Shown here one piece after another: positions 5,926 through 10,788 of a DNA stretch of 10,788 nt. The stretch covers positions 1 to 10,788 of the forward strand of contig CAZOPS010000025.1 of assembly GCA_964581885.1 (NCBI GenBank). Reading direction: 5' to 3'. The notes under the pieces are model-generated. The model was not told the origin of the DNA and searched no databases. It saw only the letters and a program-made list of their open reading frames with translations. The translations under genes and the position numbers were made by a program. Within the stretch, counting starts at the first letter, position 1, and each line of letters starts with the position of its first letter. This stretch comes from JAYEID01 sp964581885 (GTDB taxonomy: Bacteria > Patescibacteriota > WWE3 > JAUXAW01 > JAYEID01).

Positions 5926-7286
5926 TTAAATTACTTCGATAAAACTTCCGCTGGGGAGCTCTTCCGGTGCTTTTCCTTCCTTCTTATCTAGTAGAACCTT
6001 GCTGTTGGAAGGCCGGTTAGTGGTTTTTAGGTAGTCTTCTATAGTTGTTCCTTCAGCTACAGAAATTACTCCTAGGTCTTTGTCAATTACATATATGTCT
6101 GGTTTTAAAACTTTTTTCTCAAGCTCTCCTAAAAATTGTGCACTTTCTTCTTTCATAAAGTTTTCCTGCCATTCAATAAGCTTTTGAGTCCAATATCGAA
6201 TTTTTTCTACTCTTTCAGAGCCTTTTTGCGCTTGGGCAAGATGTGCAGCTAAGCCAAAGTCAGCGCGTTGATGCATTTCTTTGTCCCGAATCTGTATTTC
6301 AAAAATACATCCCGAGTCTTTGTCAAAAACTCGGGTGTGTAATGCTTCGTACCCGTTAGGCTTTGGTTGGGCAATGAAATCGCTTATTCCAATATGGGGT
6401 ACAGGCTTGTATTTTTCGTGGATAATTCCTAGTGCTGTATAACAATCTCTTCTTTTTGGTACTACTGCGCAGGTTATTACTAAGTCGTATACTTCATCTA
6501 GATTCATATCAATTTCTTCTCGGTGTAATTTGGCAAAAAGGCTATACCAGTTCTTTCTGCGAGTGTCGGTCTTGACAAGTTCTAGGGTCTCTTCTTTAAA
6601 AAGCTGCTCTAGTTCAGAATTTATGCGTTTTATTATTTCTTCTCGCTTATCCATTTCTTCTTTTGCGTAGTTTGTTATCCATTCGTAATCCTTAGGGCGT
6701 TGAGTTTTAAAACAAAGCTCGCGCAAGTCCCCACTTATTTCACTCATTCCCATCTTATAAGCTAGTGGGGCGTAAACCGTACTTGTTTCTTGGGCAAATT
6801 TCTGTTGTGCCGTGGGTGAAAGGTATTGGATTGTTTCCATGTTGTGTAATCTGTCAGCAAGTTTAATAACTATCACTCGCAAATCTTGGGACATAGCAAG
6901 GAACATTTTTTGGAGATTAGCAGCAAATTTTTCTTTCTTATTTCCCCGAAAATCAACTTCGCTCACTTTGGTTACACCATCTACTAAGTTAGTAATATTA
7001 GGTCCAAACTCTTGTTTAATATTTTCTAAAGTTAGGGAAGTGTCTTCTACTATATCGTGAAGCAATCCGGCACAGATGCTTTCTGTATCTTGATTCCAAC
7101 TGTTGAGAATTCTTGCTGTTTCAAGAGGGTGGACAAAGTAAGGTTTACCAGATTTTCTTTTTTGCCCTTGGTGAGCTTTCTGGGCAAAATTTAGAGCCCT
7201 TTTAATTCTCTGCCTTTTCGGTTTTTGGGGGTTTTTCTTTAATTCTTTAAGAAAAGTCTGTTTTACAGTGTTAAGGTTATATTCCA
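5926..7286 (-). CDS. RelA/SpoT homologue, hydrolase-competent type with drifted synthetase and TGS
   Basis: A 453-residue RSH protein that should degrade, and perhaps make, (p)ppGpp. The HD hydrolase domain (about 25-150) is intact: Arg44, His53, His77-Asp78, Glu81-Asp82, and Asp145/Asn149 in LADRLHN. These match the metal and catalytic residues known from Rel of Streptococcus equisimilis almost number for number. The synthetase domain (about 235-345) keeps the acidic residues Asp268 (YDLV) and Glu330 (FEIQIR) and the KPNGY...LHT substrate loop, but the usual GRPKHIYSI segment reads TRRKNWYSL, and the Arg five residues after the Asp is Cys273. The last 59 residues look like an eroded TGS domain; no helical, zinc-finger or ACT/RRM domain follows. 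The ATG at 7286 is chosen because an in-frame TTG at 7326 lies within the -35 box of the gene's own promoter. Confidence 0.88.
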
Positions 7287-7297
7287 TAGTTTGTGTT

Positions 7298-7326
7298 ATT
7301 TTCCAATCTTTTCCTAATTTTGTCAA
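7298..7326 (-). promoter_or_regulatory. Promoter of the left RSH gene, near-leaderless
   Basis: On the minus strand, a perfect -35 TTGACA (7326-7321), a 17-bp spacer and GAAAAT (7303-7298, four of six matches to TATAAT). The predicted transcription start is near 7291, about 5 nt before ATG 7286. No Shine-Dalgarno site fits between them. It fires away from the VanW promoter at 7356-7364. Confidence 0.6.
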
Positions 7327-7355
7327 GAATTCTCTTAAACTACGGCTACTGTTTG

Positions 7356-7364
7356 TGGTACCAT
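7356..7364 (+). promoter_or_regulatory. Extended -10 promoter giving a leaderless start for the VanW gene
   Basis: TGG-TACCAT (TGn 7356-7358, -10 at 7359-7364), followed after exactly six bases by ATG 7371. The nonamer TTTGTGGTA (7352-7360) is shared with the MazG-like gene promoter at the same distance from the start codon. Only a weak -35 (TTAAAC at 7335-7340, 18-bp spacing) is present. The placement supports ATG 7371 over an in-frame GTG at 7293. Confidence 0.65.
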
Positions 7365-7370
7365 GCCTAT

Positions 7371-9158
7371 ATGGTTTTAAAGAAGATAAAATTAGGGCTG
7401 CTGTCTTTTCTGCGGGCAGGTTTTGTCCGAGATTTTTGTATCTATTTTTCTAGTTCTCTGCTGTTGTTCTTTTCTATACTCTTTTTTACTTATCACTTAG
7501 CCTTCGCAAGAAAAGTTATTCCCGGAGTGCACATGTTGGGTTTGGACTTGAGCAATAAGAGTGAACGGGAAGCACTTTCTCTGCTCAGGCCACGTTTAGT
7601 TGAGTTGGAATCTGCTAGTTTGGAGTTTTCTCATGAGAGTGATGTCTTTTCTAAGAGCTTATATGAATGGGGCGTTCAGTATGATTCTACATCTTCGGCG
7701 CAAAGAGTATTTTCTTTTGGGCGAAGAGGTGATGTTTTTCAGACAACGAGGGATAAAGTCCGGGCAGGTATGAACAGTGTTTCACTTGCACCTGTGGTTT
7801 CAATCGACGAGCGGGCTCTTTCCGCTTCATTATCAGAAGTTACTGCACATGTTGGCGAACCAAAGGAAAACCCATATTTTGTGTTGGCTGAAGGTTCCTT
7901 AGAGATCATGTCCGGTAAGAGTGGTTGTGAGATTGATGAAGAGTATTTTCAGAAACTAGTTTTGCAGGCAGCACGAGAGCTTGATTTTTCGCAAAAAGAT
8001 CTGCCAATTGAAGCTGTGGAACCTGATTATACTGAGGCTGATTTGGAGGGGTTGCGAGGAGAGGTGGGGAAATTGCTAAGTTCATCACCAAAGCTTACTT
8101 TTGGTGCTCGTACTTGGACTCTTTCCGAGCAAGAGATTCTTGAGCTTTTGGATTTTGAGGTAGCTTCTAAGAGCCCTAAGGAATTGGAAATTACTGTTAA
8201 CGAGGAAGCTCTTGGTTCCCTTGTTTCTTCTTTAGCTTCTTCTATAAATCAGCCTATGCGCGGTGGTACTTTTGAGCTTCAGGACGGGCGTGTGATTGAT
8301 TTTGCCTTACCCCAACCTGGGTACCAGGTGAAGGAGGAGCAAGCAAAAAAAGTCATTTCCGAAGTTGTACTTAACCTTGAGAAGGATGAAGTTGAGTTAC
8401 CAGTGGTAACCAAGGATGTGCATGCGAACGCAAACCAGTATGGAATTCGTTCTTTGTTGGGGATAGGATCTTCCAATTTTAGCGGTTCTAGTTCGGGGCG
8501 TATTTATAACATTGATCTTGCTTCTTCTCGGTTGGATGGTATTTTAATACCTCCGGGCGAAACTTTTTCTTTTAATGAGGCATTAGGAGATGTGAGCTCA
8601 GAGACGGGTTATAGAACTTCCTATGTTATTAAAGGTGGGCGTACCATTTTGGGAGTAGGAGGAGGGGTGTGTCAGGTTTCTACCACTATGTTCCGAGCAG
8701 CCTTAAATGCGGGACTGCCGATTGTGGAGCGCGCAGCTCATGCGTATCGAGTCCATTACTATGAGCAGGATAAGGGTCCGGGTTTTGATGCTACTGTCTA
8801 TTCTCCTTCGCCAGATCTTAAATTTGAAAATGATACCCCGTCCCACATCCTGATTAAACGTTATTACAACCCAGCTAGTTCAGCCTTACAGTTTTCTTTG
8901 TACGGAACTTCTGATGGGCGGAGCGTGAGTATCGTCGGGCCTATAATTCACTCCCAAACACCGCCGCCAGAATCAGAATATATTGAAGATGATTCACTTG
9001 AACCTGGAGAAACAAAACAGGTTGATTGGGCAGCGTGGGGAGCTAAAGTTACAGTAAAGAGAAAAGTAACGCGGCGTGGAGAAGTGCTTCAGGAGGATAA
9101 TTTTTATAGCAGCTACCAACCCTGGCGCGCTGTCTATTTAGTAGGAAAAGAGGACTAG
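7371..9158 (+). CDS. Membrane-anchored VanW family protein
   Basis: A 595-residue protein with a short basic cytoplasmic N-terminus, one membrane helix (about 22-45) and a large outer part. Right after the helix, VIPGVHMLGLDLS resembles the start of the putative peptidoglycan-binding repeat often found before VanW domains. A second such unit seems to end near residue 350 (QPGYQVKEEQAKKV). The VanW domain (about 365-505) is unmistakable: PPGETFSFNEALG, GYRTSYVI, the signature GVGGGVCQVSTTMF with Gly430-432 and Cys434, and FDATVYSPSPDLKFEND. The C-terminal part (about 540-590) is beta-rich and may be a G5-like module. VanW was named from accessory genes of vancomycin resistance clusters, but its activity is unknown and no resistance genes are present, so a general cell-envelope role is the safer inference. 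ATG 7371 is chosen from promoter position. The stop lies 12 bp from the stop of the convergent right RSH gene. Confidence 0.88.
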   Translation: MVLKKIKLGLLSFLRAGFVRDFCIYFSSSLLLFFSILFFTYHLAFARKVIPGVHMLGLDLSNKSEREALSLLRPRLVELESASLEFSHESDVFSKSLYEWGVQYDSTSSAQRVFSFGRRGDVFQTTRDKVRAGMNSVSLAPVVSIDERALSASLSEVTAHVGEPKENPYFVLAEGSLEIMSGKSGCEIDEEYFQKLVLQAARELDFSQKDLPIEAVEPDYTEADLEGLRGEVGKLLSSSPKLTFGARTWTLSEQEILELLDFEVASKSPKELEITVNEEALGSLVSSLASSINQPMRGGTFELQDGRVIDFALPQPGYQVKEEQAKKVISEVVLNLEKDEVELPVVTKDVHANANQYGIRSLLGIGSSNFSGSSSGRIYNIDLASSRLDGILIPPGETFSFNEALGDVSSETGYRTSYVIKGGRTILGVGGGVCQVSTTMFRAALNAGLPIVERAAHAYRVHYYEQDKGPGFDATVYSPSPDLKFENDTPSHILIKRYYNPASSALQFSLYGTSDGRSVSIVGPIIHSQTPPPESEYIEDDSLEPGETKQVDWAAWGAKVTVKRKVTRRGEVLQEDNFYSSYQPWRAVYLVGKED

Positions 9159-9170
9159 TCCCTTTATTGG

Positions 9171-10706
9171 TTATAAAGCTTCTTTTAATGCTTTTTTTAT
9201 TTTGCAGCGGGCTTCGTTTGTTTTTATATGGTTTAACCAATCTGGTGAAGGTCCCTTGCGGCTTTTATCGGTAAGAATTTCAATTACTTGTCCATTTTGA
9301 AGTTCTGATTCCAAGGGAATTAACTTCCCGTCCGCTTTTGCTCCGACGCACCTGTTTCCGAGATCAGAGTGTATTTTGTAAGCAAAATCAATGGGAGTGG
9401 CACCCTGGGGTAAATCTAGAACATCACCCTTTGGGGTGAGAGCGAATACGCGGTCAGTGTATACATCTATTTTCAATGCTTCTTCAAATTCCTTTTCGTT
9501 CCGTGCTTTGTCGCGCCACTCAACTAAATCTTTCAACCAAGTAGTGTACTTCTCTGGTGCTTTTATTTGGCTGCCTTTTTTTCGTCCCAACTCTTTATAA
9601 AAGGCATGAGAAGCGGGACCATATTCATTGTATTGATGCATTTTGTGAGTACGGATTTGAAATTCGGCAATTTTGTCGTTTTCACAGAAAACTGTGGTGT
9701 GTAGCGATTTGTAGCCGTTAGGTTTAGGGTGGGCGATGTAATCACTGAAATTTTCTCCCGGTTCCCATAAATTATGTATAATGTCTAGAGTTCTGTAACA
9801 TTCGTCAGTGGTGTTTACAAGAATTCTGAAAGCTTGCACATCATGAAGTCTTTTTAAATAGTGTTTTTCCGTTTCGCCCGGATTTCTATTGCTTTGCATT
9901 TTCTTGTAGATGCTGTAGAAGTGCTTGGGGCGGCCTTGGATGGCGGCCTCAATGTTTTCTTTTTTTAGGTTTTTCCTTATTTTTTTACGGACTTTTTGTA
10001 TGTAACTCTCACGTTCTTCCCTTGTTTCCTCAAGAAAATTTTGAATTTTGGTGTGTTCTTCGTGATTAAGGTATTTAAATGCCCAGTCTTCCAGCTGCCA
10101 TTTGTAGTAATAGACTCCTAACCGCTCAGCAATAGGAGCATAGATATCAAGAGCTTTTTGTGCTGTTTCCTCGCGTAATCCCGAGGGTAGGCTCGCAATT
10201 GTTTTTAGGCTGTGCACTTTTTCAGCTAAGCGGATGAGCATTACCCTTACATCTTTGGTGGTGGCTAGAAGCAGTTTCCGGAAATTTTCGGTTTGTGTCC
10301 ATCCTTCTGTTTTTGTCTTCACCTTTTTGATTACCGAAACCCCATCTACTAGCGCTACCACCTCGCGGCCGAATTCTTTTTCCAAATCTTCTTTCTTTGC
10401 TCTTTCGTGTTCTATGGTGTCATGTAATAAACCCGCAGCTATAGTAGAGCTGTCCATTTTTATATCCGCTAAAAGCTCCGCAACTTGCAAACAGTGGTCG
10501 ATCAAAGGTTTTCCGCTGAGACGCTCTTCTCCTTGGTGGGCTTCTTGTGCGTATTTAAAAGCCTTGTCCACGAGTGCCATGTTGGTTTTGGGATTATAAC
10601 TTTTTATCTTTTTTTCCAGTACACAAAAAGCTTCGGATTCACGCTGATTATTAACCGATTCTCGCGGATGCTTTTTTTCTCTTTTACTGGTGGAGTTTAT
10701 TTTCAT
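9171..10706 (-). CDS. RelA/SpoT homologue, synthetase type with degenerate HD domain
   Basis: A 511-residue RSH protein, likely a (p)ppGpp synthetase. The HD domain (about 44-170) keeps Arg62, His71, His95-Asp96 and Glu99, but three positions needed for hydrolysis in well-studied Rel proteins are changed: the Asp after Glu99 is His100, the metal-binding Asp of LADRLHN is Glu162, and the Asn is Ser166. The synthetase domain (about 250-360) is canonical: GRPKHFYSIYKKM (258-270), catalytic Asp289 with Arg294, the KPNGYKSLHTT loop and Glu348 in EFQIRT. A well-kept TGS domain follows (about 413-480: ALTPKGDVLDLP, DFAYKIH, GAKADGKLIPL). The protein then ends, with no helical, zinc-finger or ACT/RRM domains. 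ATG 10706 is preferred because residues 29-42 match the family's N-terminal helix. An internal ATG at 10580 has a TATAAT box upstream (10598-10593) and could give a shorter form. Confidence 0.88.
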   Translation of the reverse strand: MKINSTSKREKKHPRESVNNQRESEAFCVLEKKIKSYNPKTNMALVDKAFKYAQEAHQGEERLSGKPLIDHCLQVAELLADIKMDSSTIAAGLLHDTIEHERAKKEDLEKEFGREVVALVDGVSVIKKVKTKTEGWTQTENFRKLLLATTKDVRVMLIRLAEKVHSLKTIASLPSGLREETAQKALDIYAPIAERLGVYYYKWQLEDWAFKYLNHEEHTKIQNFLEETREERESYIQKVRKKIRKNLKKENIEAAIQGRPKHFYSIYKKMQSNRNPGETEKHYLKRLHDVQAFRILVNTTDECYRTLDIIHNLWEPGENFSDYIAHPKPNGYKSLHTTVFCENDKIAEFQIRTHKMHQYNEYGPASHAFYKELGRKKGSQIKAPEKYTTWLKDLVEWRDKARNEKEFEEALKIDVYTDRVFALTPKGDVLDLPQGATPIDFAYKIHSDLGNRCVGAKADGKLIPLESELQNGQVIEILTDKSRKGPSPDWLNHIKTNEARCKIKKALKEAL

Positions 10707-10721
10707 AATGATAAAGGGTTT

Positions 10722-10753
10722 GGGCTTGTGGCTCGGTAGATGAGCCTTAGCCC
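10722..10753 (-). other. Two-part hairpin upstream of the right RSH gene
   Basis: GGGCT (10722-10726) pairs with AGCCC (10749-10753), and inside it GGCTC (10730-10734) pairs with GAGCC (10742-10746) around a 7-nt loop, with a small 3/2-nt internal loop between the stems. It lies 15 nt before ATG 10706. If it is transcribed with the gene it could affect translation or transcript stability. No T-run follows on either strand. The remainder to 10788 shows no gene; a possible minus-strand -10 (TAAAAT, 10765-10760) would put the hairpin in the leader. Confidence 0.4.
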
Positions 10754-10788
10754 TGGGTAATTTTAAGAAAGGAGTTTTTGCCGTAGCG

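Noticed and set aside
7287..7326. N-terminal extension of the left RSH gene from a TTG at 7326
   Set aside because: The TTG is part of a perfect TTGACA -35 box, and the ATG at 7286 gives an HD domain numbered almost exactly like known Rel proteins.
7293..7370. N-terminal extension of the VanW gene from GTG 7293
   Set aside because: It would read through both divergent promoters. ATG 7371 lies six bases after an extended -10 and gives a normal membrane anchor.
7371..9158. Vancomycin resistance locus because of the VanW domain
   Set aside because: No vanH/A/X or ligase genes are nearby; VanW domains are widespread in bacteria without resistance.
10768..10774. AAAGGAG Shine-Dalgarno site for a plus-strand gene at the right edge
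   Set aside because: No usable start codon follows at proper spacing before the window ends; the nearby TTG meets a TAG at once.
1..10788. Recoded UGA (glycine), as in some CPR lineages
   Set aside because: No gene contains in-frame TGA. Absence of TGA stops among nine genes (six TAA, three TAG) is a small sample and does not show recoding.

Overview
The window reads as a chromosomal stretch from a Patescibacteria/CPR-type bacterium, most likely near the Microgenomates side. This is inferred from gene content and style, not from a marker gene. The clues are a DUF2207 membrane protein with a polyglycine tail, a membrane-anchored VanW protein, short RelA/SpoT homologues without C-terminal regulatory domains, compact AT-leaning DNA, and promoters that sit almost on top of start codons. 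The standard bacterial code fits: all nine genes read through without in-frame UGA, and all stop at TAA (six) or TAG (three).

Layout. A truncated tRNA-Gln(UUG) lies on the minus strand at the left edge (1-55) with its own promoter. A plus-strand block follows: a membrane protein with an excalibur domain (318-806); a DedA/VTT-family membrane protein (928-1611), a YvcK/CofD-like protein (about 1661-2650) and a MazG-like pyrophosphohydrolase (2702-2992), with about 50 bp between successive genes; a NYN-domain putative RNase (3114-3635); and a secreted/anchored DUF2207 protein (3832-5772). A MITE-like inverted-repeat element (about 3648-3829) fills the gap before the DUF2207 gene. A paired-palindrome structure (5804-5920) fills the convergent gap after it.

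The right half holds two RelA/SpoT homologues (RSH) on the minus strand (5926-7286 and 9171-10706), with a plus-strand VanW gene (7371-9158) between them. The two enzymes look complementary. The left one keeps the (p)ppGpp hydrolase residues but has a drifted synthetase and TGS region. The right one keeps a canonical synthetase and TGS domain but has lost several HD-hydrolase residues. This suggests a RelA/SpoT-like division of labour that arose within one locus, and it is the most interesting biology here.

A second theme is expression without leaders. Several start codons lie 12-18 nt downstream of the first base of a recognisable -10 box, so transcription would begin at or within a few bases of the start codon and no Shine-Dalgarno site is needed. 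This pattern was used to choose starts for the MazG, VanW and left RSH genes. Only the NYN gene has a convincing Shine-Dalgarno-like site.
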